The notes: a model not told the origin generated them from the letters alone. A stretch of DNA of 64,000 nt from Nostoc sp. UHCC 0302 (GCF_038096175.1 NZ_CP151099.1:126501-190500); one strand, 5' to 3'. Shown: positions 9,182 to 18,828, counted from the first letter of the stretch. Translations and numbers: made by a program.

Positions 9182-10495
9182 TTAGGAATTAGTATTATTC
9201 GACTTTTTTACTTTAGATATCCACCCTTTATATAAACTCAAAATTTCACTATAAGGGACTGTGCTTTCAGATATTAAATCAAATAACGATGGTGAAAAGC
9301 GTTGAGGAAATAAGTTATGCAGCGTTTTGGCAAATAGATTTCTCAAGAGAAACTCAATTAATAATCCCTTAGATGCCGGAAAAGCATAATCGCCCAGTTC
9401 AACTAAGGCGTGAGCATCTGGTAAGCGGCGAACTGTAAATTGTTCTAAAACTACAGCTAAATTATCAGAATATTCATCCAAAAGCTTGTTAAACAAAACT
9501 ACATCTTCAAGTGCTGCATTGCAACCTTGACCAATAGAGGATGATACAGCATGGGCAGCATCTCCAATTAATAACACGCTGTCATTTTGATGATAGCGGT
9601 TACAGCGAATTGTAGGAATTTGAGCGATCGCTCGATTCAGAAAAGCTTCGGCTTCTGATTCTGGCATCAATTGACCAACTTCCGGGAAATTCTCGCCAAA
9701 GAAGTTGAGTACTTCTTCTGTGCTGGAAAGCCCTACGACTTGGTTATTCTCGTGGGGGAAGTAAATCACACCACTAATAGTCCCGTCGCGTTGATGCAAT
9801 AGCAAAAACACCTTGCCATCATCTAGTGTCCAAGTGTGGACTTTATCAGGTTTCAGACTTATTTCTGATTTAGTATCAGGACGGGGTAGAAAAATCGATT
9901 TGTAGTCAGAGGGGATATATTTCTGCTCACACTCAAATTGTTCTGTAGAAAGAAAATACTTTCTAACTACAGAACGCGCTCCATCAGCACCAATTAATAA
10001 GTCATAATCAATAGAAAAATCTGCCGTTGATTCTGTGGGTATTGCTTCCCCAACTTTTTGAAATTTCGCCTTTCTCGCTACAAAATCTACTTCTGTGCAT
10101 TGGCAATTAAAGTGAATGTTAAGTCTTTGATTATTGGATTTTTCTGTTAGTTTTTCTAACAGCACAATTACTAATTTAGTGCGGTCAAGAGTAAACAGAG
10201 GTTGTTTTCTAGATGTTAGCCGCGTCTTACCATTTTTTTGGTGAAAAATCGCTCCTGTAATCTCTAAACTAATATCTTTAATTGCTTCCTCAAGTCCAGA
10301 AATCTGTCGTAAAGCACTCATTCCCCTTTCGCTGAGGGAAATGGGAAAGGTTCGGGATTTCGAGAATGAAACAGTCCGGGGATCGCTGCGGCGCTCATAA
10401 ATATCAATTTGGTATTTGTCGCCACGATGTAAAAGATAGTGAGCAAGCAGAACGCCGCTAGGGCCTGCACCAACGATCGCAACTTTTTTAACCAT
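9182..10495 (-). CDS. FAD-dependent monooxygenase (PHBH/kynurenine-monooxygenase type)
   Basis: Group A flavoprotein monooxygenase of 437 residues. The N-terminal Rossmann fingerprint VAIVGAGPSGVLLAHYLLHRG binds the FAD ADP moiety and is followed by IYERR. A DG-type motif LIGADGARSVVRKYF lies near residue 170. The second FAD motif, LLIGDAAHAVSSSIGQGCN, is at about 310, followed by ALEDVVLFNKLLDEY. These are the three fingerprints of aromatic or kynurenine hydroxylases. The length and layout resemble kynurenine 3-monooxygenase-like proteins, but no other kynurenine gene is nearby, so the substrate is unknown. It is 57 bp from priA on the same strand; co-transcription is possible but not demanded. 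Confidence 0.85.
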   Translation of the reverse strand: MVKKVAIVGAGPSGVLLAHYLLHRGDKYQIDIYERRSDPRTVSFSKSRTFPISLSERGMSALRQISGLEEAIKDISLEITGAIFHQKNGKTRLTSRKQPLFTLDRTKLVIVLLEKLTEKSNNQRLNIHFNCQCTEVDFVARKAKFQKVGEAIPTESTADFSIDYDLLIGADGARSVVRKYFLSTEQFECEQKYIPSDYKSIFLPRPDTKSEISLKPDKVHTWTLDDGKVFLLLHQRDGTISGVIYFPHENNQVVGLSSTEEVLNFFGENFPEVGQLMPESEAEAFLNRAIAQIPTIRCNRYHQNDSVLLIGDAAHAVSSSIGQGCNAALEDVVLFNKLLDEYSDNLAVVLEQFTVRRLPDAHALVELGDYAFPASKGLLIEFLLRNLFAKTLHNLFPQRFSPSLFDLISESTVPYSEILSLYKGWISKVKKSNNTNS

Positions 10496-10552
10496 GACTG
10501 GATAATTCGTAATTCGTAATTAATGAACTTTTTACTTGCTTTTAACTTATGG

Positions 10553-13183
10553 TTACATAATGTTTAACGGGTCTACGTCAATCGTCAGGCTAACAGACTG
10601 GGGACAAAGCGATCGCACTTCTTCCCAATCTGGCAATTGTGGCAATGTATCGGAAGCAAATTTAATTAATATCTGCCAGCGATAACGATTAGCTACCCGT
10701 AAAATGCTAGCTGGTGCTGGCCCTAATATCTCAAATCCTTCGTCTGCGCTCAAAGTTGTAGCAATTATTTGGGCTACATTCTGCACTTGAATGGGATCAA
10801 GACTACTCAAGCGCAACAATATTAATCGTCCGTAGGGAGGATAATTTAATGCTTGCCTTTGTTCTAGTTCCGTATTAGAGAAAGATTGATAATTGTGAGT
10901 TTGCACCGCTTCAATTACTGGATGTTCTGTGGTGTAAGTTTGCACAATCACCCGGCCGGGATCATCACCTCTGCCTGCGCGTCCAGCTACCTGAGTCAGG
11001 GTTTGAAATGCTCGTTCACTGGCACGATAATCTGATAAATGCAGCAATCCATCAGCGGCCACAACACCCACAAGCGTTACCTGCGGCAAATCCAAACCTT
11101 TGGTAAGCATTTGCGTACCTACTAATAAATCTGCTTCGCCGTTGGCAAACTGAGTGAGTAGAGTCCGGTGTGCGCCTTTGTTACGAGTGGTATCGCTATC
11201 AAAACGAATCAAGCGTAGCTGCGGAAACTCTCGTGCTAGTTCTTGGGTGACACGTTGAGTACCACTCCCGAAGAATTTCAAATAAGGAGAACAACAGTCA
11301 GGGCAGAATTTCGGGTGCGATCGCGTATAGTTACAGTAATGACAACGCAATAGTTGCGGCGCTCCCTCTTCGGTATGGTGATATGCCAGCGACACATCAC
11401 ACTGCGGGCATTCCAGCACATATCCACAACTGCGGCAAGATACAAAACTGCTATGTCCCCGCCGATGGATAAATAAGATTCCCTGTTGTCGTCTTTCTTG
11501 TAGCTGTTGCAAAGCCTCTTGCAACGACCTACTAAATATAGAACGATTTCCTTGCTGCAACTCTTGCCGCATATCGACTATTTCCACTGGCGGTAACGGC
11601 CGGGAGTGGATGCGTTGTGGTAATGACAGGTAATAGGAGAGGGGGGGAGGGGGAGAAGATTGGTATTCCTGACTTCTTACTGCTCCCTGTTCTCCTGCCT
11701 CCTTAACGCTTACCCAACTTTCCAACGAAGGTGTAGCAGAACCCAAGACTAAGGGACAGTCTTCTAGTTCTGCTCGCCACTGGGCGACGGTGCGGGCGTG
11801 GTAGGTGGGAGTGGGGGAATCTTGCTTAAAGCTGCTGTCGTGTTCTTCATCTAAGATAATCAAACCCAACTTGGGCAAAGGAGCGAAAACGGCGCTACGC
11901 GTACCGATGACAACTTGGGGTTCTCCTGTAAGCATTTGTCGCCAAGTGTCGTAACGTTCACCGTCTGAGAGGGCGCTGTGATAGACGCTAATTTTGTTGT
12001 CGCCAAATCGGGCGCGGAAACGGTCTGTTAGCTGGGGCGTGAGTCCAATTTCTGGTACTAAAACGAGGGCAGATTTACCTTGAGCGAGTAAAGGTGCGAT
12101 CGCTTGCAAATATACTTCTGTTTTTCCTGATCCTGTGACTCCATGCAACAATACTTGAGTAAATCTATCTAATTTCTGTATTTTTGCTAAAGCAGTCGCT
12201 TGGTCATTTGTTAACGATTTAGCACCATCGCCTGCTACTGCTGGCCCTTGTTCTGTTCGTAATACTTCTCGTTCTTCAATGACAATATAACCCTTTTGTG
12301 CCATCGTCTTTAGGGTAGAGGAGCTGGCGCTACAAATTTGCAATAATTCACTTTGCCATAACTCCCCCCCGTGTCGTCTTAGTACTTCTAAAATCTCTCT
12401 TTGACGAGTAGTTAAGTCACTGTTAGTTGCATCTATCAATGTGACTGCTTTTTGCAGCTTTGGCCGAGTTAATCTCGGTGGTTCTAAGTAGCTTTCTACT
12501 AAACCAAACCGCAATAACTCTCGAACTCCCCGATAAGCAGATTTAATTTTTTGTTGTATATAAACGTAACTGTAGTCGCCTGCTGGCTGCGCTTGTAAAA
12601 GCTCCAAAATTTGCCGCGCAGTTGGAGAGAGGAAGGAGTGGGGGAGTAGGGGAGTGGGGGAGTGGGGGAGTGAGGTAGCAAGAGTATTTTTCAATTTTGA
12701 ATTGTTTATTTCATCCTCTCCCTTTCCCCCCCTTTCCCTTTTCCCCCCTCCTCTTCTCACAAGGCGGATACGACGCTGCGATCGCCCCAGCAAACCAGGT
12801 GGCAAAGCAACCCGGATCACCTGAATTAAGGGTGTATAGTAATATGCGGCTACGCGATTGAGTAATTCCCAATAAGTACTTGGAAAAAACCCAACGCTGA
12901 CGATATCTTCTACTTCTCGGATTTTTTCCGGTGGTAAATCGACATTTGGTTGTGCTAGCAAACGAATGGCGATCGCTCCTATTTTTTGCGTCCCAAATGG
13001 CACGCTCAAAATATCCCCAGGTTTTATTTCTAACTGGTCTGGTAATCGGTAAGTAAATAATCCTGTGATTCCTGGACAGTCTACCAGAACTTCAATCCAT
13101 CGATTTAATGTTTTCTCTGACTGATACGATTCCCCTGGCTCAGCTACGAATAAAGGAGATAAATTTACGTCATTAATATACAT
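10553..13183 (-). CDS. priA: PriA, primosomal replication-restart helicase, with two low-complexity insertions
   Basis: Superfamily 2 DNA helicase (876 residues) that reloads the replisome at stalled forks. Walker A GVTGSGKTEVYLQAI, the DEEH box (LIILDEEHDSSFKQD) and helicase motifs (SATPSLESW, GTQMLTKGLDLPQ, QVAGRAGRG) are all present. A zinc-binding region has CRSCGYVLECPQC and CHYCN...CPDC. The N-terminal DNA-binding domain (about 25-140) is separated from the winged-helix part by an insertion at about residues 144-186 whose DNA includes the GTGGGGGA-type repeat and reads SLPHSPTPLLPHSF. A second insert after SLESW (AGEQGAVRSQEYQSSPPPP) is likewise repeat-encoded. Both keep the frame, so the enzyme is probably functional. 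Confidence 0.96.
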   Translation of the reverse strand: MYINDVNLSPLFVAEPGESYQSEKTLNRWIEVLVDCPGITGLFTYRLPDQLEIKPGDILSVPFGTQKIGAIAIRLLAQPNVDLPPEKIREVEDIVSVGFFPSTYWELLNRVAAYYYTPLIQVIRVALPPGLLGRSQRRIRLVRRGGGKRERGGKGEDEINNSKLKNTLATSLPHSPTPLLPHSFLSPTARQILELLQAQPAGDYSYVYIQQKIKSAYRGVRELLRFGLVESYLEPPRLTRPKLQKAVTLIDATNSDLTTRQREILEVLRRHGGELWQSELLQICSASSSTLKTMAQKGYIVIEEREVLRTEQGPAVAGDGAKSLTNDQATALAKIQKLDRFTQVLLHGVTGSGKTEVYLQAIAPLLAQGKSALVLVPEIGLTPQLTDRFRARFGDNKISVYHSALSDGERYDTWRQMLTGEPQVVIGTRSAVFAPLPKLGLIILDEEHDSSFKQDSPTPTYHARTVAQWRAELEDCPLVLGSATPSLESWVSVKEAGEQGAVRSQEYQSSPPPPLSYYLSLPQRIHSRPLPPVEIVDMRQELQQGNRSIFSRSLQEALQQLQERRQQGILFIHRRGHSSFVSCRSCGYVLECPQCDVSLAYHHTEEGAPQLLRCHYCNYTRSHPKFCPDCCSPYLKFFGSGTQRVTQELAREFPQLRLIRFDSDTTRNKGAHRTLLTQFANGEADLLVGTQMLTKGLDLPQVTLVGVVAADGLLHLSDYRASERAFQTLTQVAGRAGRGDDPGRVIVQTYTTEHPVIEAVQTHNYQSFSNTELEQRQALNYPPYGRLILLRLSSLDPIQVQNVAQIIATTLSADEGFEILGPAPASILRVANRYRWQILIKFASDTLPQLPDWEEVRSLCPQSVSLTIDVDPLNIM

Positions 13184-13922
13184 AGTTTCTGACTTGATCG
13201 ATAGATATTTTTCTTACCGAATTTACTCGAAATTAGCTGATATTTCCTCAAATATAACTTTTTGCTTTCATTAACGTAAACTGTATTTCGCAATACTTTT
13301 ATCCCCCATAATACTTGATAAGTTTCTTCTTATGTAATCTACTAGACAAATTCATCTCAACCCTACGTGCAATAAATATTTGGTGTACCCCTACAAATAA
13401 AATCACCTTGGCTATTTCCGCAGTTCTCTATTTACTAAATAGGGAGTAGTCCTTTTCCGCCTATCGATAGATATTTAACCCCTGATATATATGAGATGCT
13501 CTTATACAAATAAGAAGATCCGGAATTTAAGCTACCAAATTTGTAATTTGTTGTATTTAAGCAACTCGCTCTAAAAGACATAACCCCAGTATCAAAGTTT
13601 CGATTTATCCGATGAAAAATATCGCCTAAACATTAAAAATTTTTGGAAAAGTATAGGAAAGTTTAGAATATCGGTATTTTTTACTTAAATTTTTATATTT
13701 GTTAAGGTTGAGAAAGTTTGAGGGGATTTGACATATTTGGTAATTAAGAAAAAAATGAGGGATATATATGTTGTTGGGAGCCTGAGAATAAAGTTTTATT
13801 AGGTAGATAATCAGTATTAGTTATGGGTTGTATCGAACCACAACTCACAACAGGTAGGTAAATACTGATTTTCATTCCTAAATATAAATTAGCAGAAGCT
13901 TGTATTTTGCTATATAAAGTAG
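13184..13922. promoter_or_regulatory. long untranslated region upstream of the sigma factor
   Basis: These 739 bp lie between priA (minus) and the sigma gene (plus) and contain no supported gene. The right half should be promoter and leader of the sigma gene. A stem of ten base pairs joins AATCAGTATT (13809-13818) and AATACTGATT (13861-13870), with a smaller hairpin (GTTGT/ACAAC) inside, about 50 bp before the first possible start. The left half is AT-rich and unremarkable. Confidence 0.5.
13809..13870 (+). promoter_or_regulatory. stem-loop in the sigma-factor leader
   Basis: Perfect 10-bp inverted repeat AATCAGTATT / AATACTGATT enclosing a second small hairpin (GTTGT at 13827-13831, ACAAC at 13840-13844). 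It is not followed by a T-run, so a leader structure or operator is more likely than a terminator. It is 53 bp before the GTG start at 13923 and 146 bp before the ATG at 14016. Confidence 0.5.
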
Positions 13923-15167
13923 GTGCATTTATCCTTCAGGGAAAACTACCAAGCTTTAAACGAGCATCTGTCACTAAATTATGTACCAAACAAAGCAACC
14001 ATCCTCAAGGAAATTATGAACATTGCTGAATTGGGAAAAATGGAAATACTGGAGAATGCTGCTGATAATGAAGAAGAATTACTTGATAATTTAGATATAG
14101 TGGCAGATGAAGAACCCCCCATTGTAGAGATTATAGAGATTGCAGAGAATGTCGAATCAGAGGAACGGGATGGCGATGCGATGGCTGCCGCCCGTCCATC
14201 GGGATATAATAAAACCGAGCATGATGATGCTGTAGGTGCTTTTTTTAAAGAAATGGCGCGTTATCCGCTCTTAAAGCCTGATGAAGAGGTAGAGTTAGCG
14301 AGACGAGTCAGGTTTCTAGAAGAAGTAAGGGAAATCCAAGCTGCATTAGAGTTAGAGTTGGGACAACAAGCTAGCAAGCTACAAGTAGCTTCCCAGCTAG
14401 AAATGACCGAAAAACAATTAGAAAGTCGCTTGTATCAAGGTCGGGTAGCGAAACGTAAAATGATTCGCTCAAACTTGAGGTTAGTAGTATCCATTGCCAA
14501 GCGATATCTCAATAGAGGAGTGCCTTTTCTGGATTTAATTCAGGAAGGAGCAATGGGTTTAAACCGCGCTACAGAAAAATTTGATCCAGATAAAGGATAT
14601 AAGTTTTCTACCTACGCCTATTGGTGGATTCGACAAGCGATTACCAGAGCGATCGCTAATGATGCCAGAACTATTCGCTTGCCAATTCATATTGTTGAAA
14701 AACTCAACAAACTTAAAAAAGCGCAACGCGAACTCAAGCAGAAACTCTGCCGTAATCCTTCTGAAGCTGAAATGGCAGAAGTTTTAGAAATTAATGTCCA
14801 ACAGTTACGCCAACTACAACAACTACGGCGTCAAGCACTTTCTCTAAATCACCGTGTCGGTAAAGAAGAAGACACGGAATTAATGGATTTGCTAGAAGAT
14901 GAGGATAACCTGTCTCCTGAAGCAAAAATGAACGAAAATATGATGCGTCAGGAGATTTGGGAAGTACTAGGTGACGTGTTGACTCCACGAGAGAAAGATG
15001 TGATTTCTCTGCGTTATGGATTGACAACCAGCGAACCCTGTACATTAGAAGAAGTTGGCAATATGTTCAATCTTTCCCGTGAGCGAGTACGACAAATTCA
15101 AAGCAAAGCTATGCGGAAATTGCGGCGTCCACACATAGCCAAACGCTTAAAAGGTTGGTTAATTTAA
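13923..15167 (+). CDS. sigC: group 2 RNA polymerase sigma factor (SigC-like)
   Basis: Sigma-70 family factor, 414 residues from the GTG at 13923, or 383 from the ATG at 14016. The latter has a better ribosome-binding site (AAGGA four bases upstream) and may be the true start. Region 1.2 (DAVGAFFKEMARYPLLKPDEEVELARRV), region 2 (NLRLVVSIAKRYLNRG, FLDLIQEGAMGLNRA, FSTYAYWWIRQAITRAI), region 3 and region 4 (LTPREKDVISLRYGL, TLEEVGNMFNLSRERVRQIQ) are complete. The long region 1.1 of the primary sigma is absent, which makes it group 2. The YPLLKPDEEVELA form suggests SigC; I hold the exact class at moderate confidence. The usual LIQEG.GL motif has M in place of the common L/N. Confidence 0.9.
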   Translation: MHLSFRENYQALNEHLSLNYVPNKATILKEIMNIAELGKMEILENAADNEEELLDNLDIVADEEPPIVEIIEIAENVESEERDGDAMAAARPSGYNKTEHDDAVGAFFKEMARYPLLKPDEEVELARRVRFLEEVREIQAALELELGQQASKLQVASQLEMTEKQLESRLYQGRVAKRKMIRSNLRLVVSIAKRYLNRGVPFLDLIQEGAMGLNRATEKFDPDKGYKFSTYAYWWIRQAITRAIANDARTIRLPIHIVEKLNKLKKAQRELKQKLCRNPSEAEMAEVLEINVQQLRQLQQLRRQALSLNHRVGKEEDTELMDLLEDEDNLSPEAKMNENMMRQEIWEVLGDVLTPREKDVISLRYGLTTSEPCTLEEVGNMFNLSRERVRQIQSKAMRKLRRPHIAKRLKGWLI

Positions 15168-15460
15168 TCACATTTATCAAGCTTGAAGTGATGAACTTAG
15201 CTTGAGATAGAAATGCCACACTTGGTTTAATTGGCTCCACTGATTAACTTAGAGAGCTTGTATATAGATATTTTTTTATCCTGACCGACAATTTCTTGAT
15301 GGTACAAGCCCCAGGGTTTATCTGTAGAATCAATCCAAAATCCTAAATCGGATGGCCTCTGCGAATCTCCAAAAACAGGGTGTTTTTTACCTTTTTTTCA
15401 CTCCCTTGAGTCATTTAGTCAAAAAACATTGCACCGTTGCCTATAGACTATCCACTATAG

Positions 15461-15985
<525 letters not shown>

Positions 15986-16135
15986 GATTTTGTATTTTAC
16001 GATTCATCTCTTCTTGATTAAAAAGTAGCCTAATCTACATAAATTTACTTTCCAATCATAGATGATCGCTCTGTACTAAGAATTTTCCATCTAAAAACCT
16101 GGAAACTTAAAACTCCAAATTCTTAGAGCGAAGTT

Positions 16136-16154
16136 TGACAGCTTGTCTTTTGAC
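16136..16154. promoter_or_regulatory. operator-like 19-mer upstream of petJ (copy 1)
   Basis: TGACAGCTTGTCTTTTGAC, containing the palindrome GACAGCTTGTC (16137-16147; GACA-N3-TGTC, that is GAC-N5-GTC). The identical 19 bp recurs at 18746-18764 upstream of the TonB-dependent receptor. Here the palindrome ends 80 bp before the petJ ATG and overlaps a possible -35 (TTGACA, 16135-16140). Cytochrome c6 genes are repressed by copper through the BlaI-type regulator PetR in Synechocystis, whose site I recall as GAC-N5-GTC. The equivalence is an inference. Confidence 0.6.
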
Positions 16155-16227
16155 GAAGACTATTCCTCAATTGACAATTGTGGAGGAAATTGCACCGAAT
16201 GAGCCTTGGTTGCAGAGGAAACACGAA

Positions 16228-16563
16228 ATGAAAAAGATTATTTCAGTAATACTGTTAGGCATAGCAATCTTCACTTTTGCCTTCAGTACTCCGGCTTTCG
16301 CAGCAGATACTGCTAGTGGAGCCAAAGTATTTAGTGCAAATTGTGCTTCCTGTCATGCAGGTGGTAAAAATCTGGTTCAAGCGCCAAAGAACCTGAAGAA
16401 GGAAGCTTTGGAAAAGTATGGTTTGTATTCAGCGGAGGCAATTATCTCTCAAGTGACAAAAGGTAAAAATGCCATGCCTGCCTTTGGTGGTCGCTTAAAA
16501 CCTAACCAGATTGAAGATGTAGCTGCTTATGTCCTTGAACAAGCAGACAAGGATTGGAAGTAA
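16228..16563 (+). CDS. petJ: cytochrome c6 (PetJ)
   Basis: Soluble lumenal c-type cytochrome that carries electrons from cytochrome b6f to photosystem I (or to terminal oxidase) when plastocyanin is unavailable. The start is the ATG at 16228, chosen because it has AGAGGA eight bases upstream and opens a normal signal peptide ([20 protein letters not shown]...AFA). An upstream in-frame extension to 16135 would spoil this. The mature protein is about 86 residues: haem site CASCH (C14, C17, H18) and axial Met58 in [10 protein letters not shown], with the typical C-terminus [12 protein letters not shown]. Upstream is an operator-like palindrome; copper repression is expected from family knowledge. 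Confidence 0.97.
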   Translation: MKKIISVILLGIAIFTFAFSTPAFAADTASGAKVFSANCASCHAGGKNLVQAPKNLKKEALEKYGLYSAEAIISQVTKGKNAMPAFGGRLKPNQIEDVAAYVLEQADKDWK

Positions 16564-16574
16564 ACTAACGTCCA

Positions 16575-16749
16575 ATACCAATTCGTAATTCGTGAGGTAG
16601 TACGGTCTTGGGGTCTCCCCAAGTGGAGTAACTGCCGTTAGCGTAGCGTTAGCGACGCAGGAGCGTCACCCGGAGGGTAATTAAGAGGCGTCAGATTTTA
16701 TCTGGGTTTCCCTTTTTAAATCTGTAGCCTTCTTTGAAAGAATTGGTAT
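16575..16749. repeat. MITE-like element with perfect ATACCAATTC termini
   Basis: About 175 bp bounded by ATACCAATTC (16575-16584) and its exact complement GAATTGGTAT (16740-16749). The right half (from TAATTAAGAGGC onward, with ATCTGGGTTTCC) resembles the smaller element at 21278-21359. The central part contains a different insert (GTTAGCGTAGCGTTAGCGAC) typical of Nostoc dispersed repeats. It is non-coding. Confidence 0.75.
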
Positions 16750-16770
16750 AACTTCAACAATTAATAATTT

Positions 16771-16789
16771 GCGGGGCTTTTTGTCCCGC
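16771..16789 (+). terminator. hairpin after petJ
   Basis: GCGGG-gctttttgt-CCCGC followed by TAATTTTATT. A compact GC stem between petJ and the TPR gene, acceptable as an intrinsic terminator for petJ, although it lies 208 bp downstream because a repeat element sits between them. Confidence 0.5.
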
Positions 16790-16922
16790 TAATTTTATTG
16801 CTGCCAAAATTGTCAAATAGGATGCTGATACCAACTTTTGATTTGGAATGTTGGATTAAAAGTCTTTAGCAAAAGACTGTTCTAGGAATATCAAACAACA
16901 CTAACAATTCAGGTTTGGTATT

Positions 16923-17846
16923 ATGGCTGATTTGTGGCGATTTTTTCTCAGTTTAATTATTGCTTTTCCTTTGACTTTTTTGCCAACTTCTGCACACTCA
17001 TCTCCCATGTTCATCACACCAATAACAGCGGGTGATTTCTTCAAGTTGGGTGTAGATAAAATGCAGCGTGGTGATTACCAGGAAGCAATAGAGAACTTTA
17101 ACCAAACCATTCAACTGCAAAAAGATTTTGCTATGGCTTACAGCGATCGCTGTCTTGCTTATCTCCAATTACAAGATTACCACCAAGCGATCGCAGACTG
17201 TACTCAAGCAATAAATTTTGCACCAGCTCACTTTGAGGCATATTTAAATCGCGGACTAGCACACTACAGAAAAGGGAATTATTCAGCTGCCATTGCTGAT
17301 TATAATCAAGCCCTTACACTTAAACCCTATGATTTCCGCACTTACTACAACCGAGGAGTAGCCCTAACTGAGCAAGGAAATTATTTAGAAGCTATTGTTG
17401 ATTACAACAGGGCATTAACTCAAATTCCCCAAGCAAGCAATTTATTGCTGGCAGATATCTATAATGACCGAGGTTTAGCGCGGTTGTTATTACAAGATAA
17501 CCAAACAGCTATGCTCGACTTTAATCTGGCAATTCGTTTCAATGCTCAAGATTATCGAGTTTACTTTAATCGTGGTTGTGCTTACGGACGAAACGGGGAC
17601 AACTTTGGCGCTGTAAATGATTTTTCTGAAGTCATAAGACTTAACCCCAGTAATGCCCTAGCTTATTTTAATCGCGGCATTGCTCACTATAACTTAGGGT
17701 ATCATCAAGGTGCGATCGCGGATCTTAAAAAGGCATCTGAGTACTTTGAATATGAAGGAAAAAAGATAGCTTACGAAAAAACTTTGGATTTACTTAAGGC
17801 TTTACGACGACAAATTTCTTTAGCAATGGAAATTGCTCTTTTATAA
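16923..17846 (+). CDS. tetratricopeptide-repeat protein, exported or membrane-anchored
   Basis: Protein of 307 residues with an N-terminal hydrophobic segment (WRFFLSLIIAFPLTFLPTSA) that looks like a signal peptide or anchor. The rest is about seven consecutive 34-residue TPR units: GDYQEAIENFNQTIQLQKDF, QDYHQAIADCTQAINFAPAH, GNYSAAIADYNQALTLKPYD, GNYLEAIVDYNRALTQIPQ, DNQTAMLDFNLAIRFNAQD, DNFGAVNDFSEVIRLNPSN, YHQGAIADLKKASEYFE. TPR arrays are protein-binding scaffolds, and nothing here identifies the partner. Cyanobacteria carry many such proteins linked to photosystem assembly or trafficking. It stands alone between petJ and a convergent Uma2 gene. Confidence 0.88.
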   Translation: MADLWRFFLSLIIAFPLTFLPTSAHSSPMFITPITAGDFFKLGVDKMQRGDYQEAIENFNQTIQLQKDFAMAYSDRCLAYLQLQDYHQAIADCTQAINFAPAHFEAYLNRGLAHYRKGNYSAAIADYNQALTLKPYDFRTYYNRGVALTEQGNYLEAIVDYNRALTQIPQASNLLLADIYNDRGLARLLLQDNQTAMLDFNLAIRFNAQDYRVYFNRGCAYGRNGDNFGAVNDFSEVIRLNPSNALAYFNRGIAHYNLGYHQGAIADLKKASEYFEYEGKKIAYEKTLDLLKALRRQISLAMEIALL

Positions 17847-17900
17847 CACCGTGAGGGTTGTAACAGCTAATACTGTTTAGCTTGATTACACCGATTGCGA

Positions 17901-18527
17901 CTATGCAGGGTATCCACCAGCTTGAAAAATCTGTTCGGCGGTTAAATTTAACTCTGGGAAAGTAGACGAGACGATGTGAGTGCTACCTCGAAACTGGCTG
18001 ACTTGATATTCTCCGTCAATTAAGGTGTAAATCGAGATAGTTGGCTGTTTGGGGTTGCCAATAAATCGCCTACCGCCTAAAGCAGCATAGTCTACAATCC
18101 AGTATTCTGGGATGCCTACAGCCTCATAATCAGCAGCTTTTTTTAAATAATCATCACGCCAATTGCTACTCACTACCTCAATTACTAAGGGTATTGATTC
18201 CGCTTGGCTTACAGTAGATTCTTTTTTCCACAGAGGTTCATTTACCAAATTAGGCAGATTTAATATCAACACATCTGGTGAGTAAGCCGATTCACTTTCA
18301 AGTGGTTTTACTAGTACTGTTTTCGGAATGCCATAGGGTAGGCTGATGCGATTATATTCTAGAATAAATTTCTGGACTAAAAATACGATAATCTGTTCAT
18401 GGTCGCCTGTGGGTTGCGGCATCTCGACTATTACTCCATCATGCAATTCATAATGTTTTCCTGTGTTGTCAGGATATTTAGCAATGAATTCATCGAATGT
18501 AAATAGTTTACGTAAGCTTTGAATCAT
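17901..18527 (-). CDS. Uma2-family (DUF820) PD-(D/E)XK protein
   Basis: Member (208 residues) of the Uma2/DUF820 family, a restriction-endonuclease-like fold greatly expanded in cyanobacteria and of unproven role. Signature positions are visible: LFTFDEFIAKY start, YELHDGVIVEM, the acidic SPDVLIL, PLVIEVVSSNW with the catalytic-type E, then the conserved DYLKKAADYEAVGIPEYWIVD, and the C-terminal EQIFQAGG. The active-site pattern D...E-x-V appears intact. A second family member lies at 22651. No partner gene is evident and it is convergent with the TPR gene. Confidence 0.9.
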   Translation of the reverse strand: MIQSLRKLFTFDEFIAKYPDNTGKHYELHDGVIVEMPQPTGDHEQIIVFLVQKFILEYNRISLPYGIPKTVLVKPLESESAYSPDVLILNLPNLVNEPLWKKESTVSQAESIPLVIEVVSSNWRDDYLKKAADYEAVGIPEYWIVDYAALGGRRFIGNPKQPTISIYTLIDGEYQVSQFRGSTHIVSSTFPELNLTAEQIFQAGGYPA

Positions 18528-18745
18528 AACTTATTGCTTTCTATTCTGTTTGGGAAGCGTTTATTTTTCTCAATAATAACGTAATTCGTAATTTCTCCGT
18601 AGCCAGCCAATTTGATAATTAAGTATTCTACTTTATTCATCTTTTTTAAGATTTGGAAAGAAGCCTAAACCGCAACCAAATTAATTTTCACAGAGCAGTT
18701 ATCTGCTTTACATGAGTAAGAGTCTCATCTGAATCTATGGAAATA

Positions 18746-18764
18746 TGACAGCTTGTCTTTTGAC
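18746..18764. promoter_or_regulatory. operator-like 19-mer upstream of the TonB-dependent receptor (copy 2)
   Basis: Identical 19 bp to the petJ upstream element, with palindrome GACAGCTTGTC at 18747-18757. It lies 71 bp before the preferred receptor start and just before TATAAT (18772-18777), a possible -10. Occupation here would overlap the promoter. The surrounding sequence is otherwise unlike that upstream of petJ, so the match is not part of a long duplication. Confidence 0.6.
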
Positions 18765-18828
18765 ACAATTTTATAATTGCAGCAACAATACCACCTAGTG
18801 ACTGTTTTGACCGGGTGTGAGTGAAATC

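Noticed and set aside
16135-16227. N-terminal extension of cytochrome c6
   Set aside because: It would place the operator-like element inside the gene and remove the normal signal-peptide start; the ATG at 16228 has a good ribosome-binding site.
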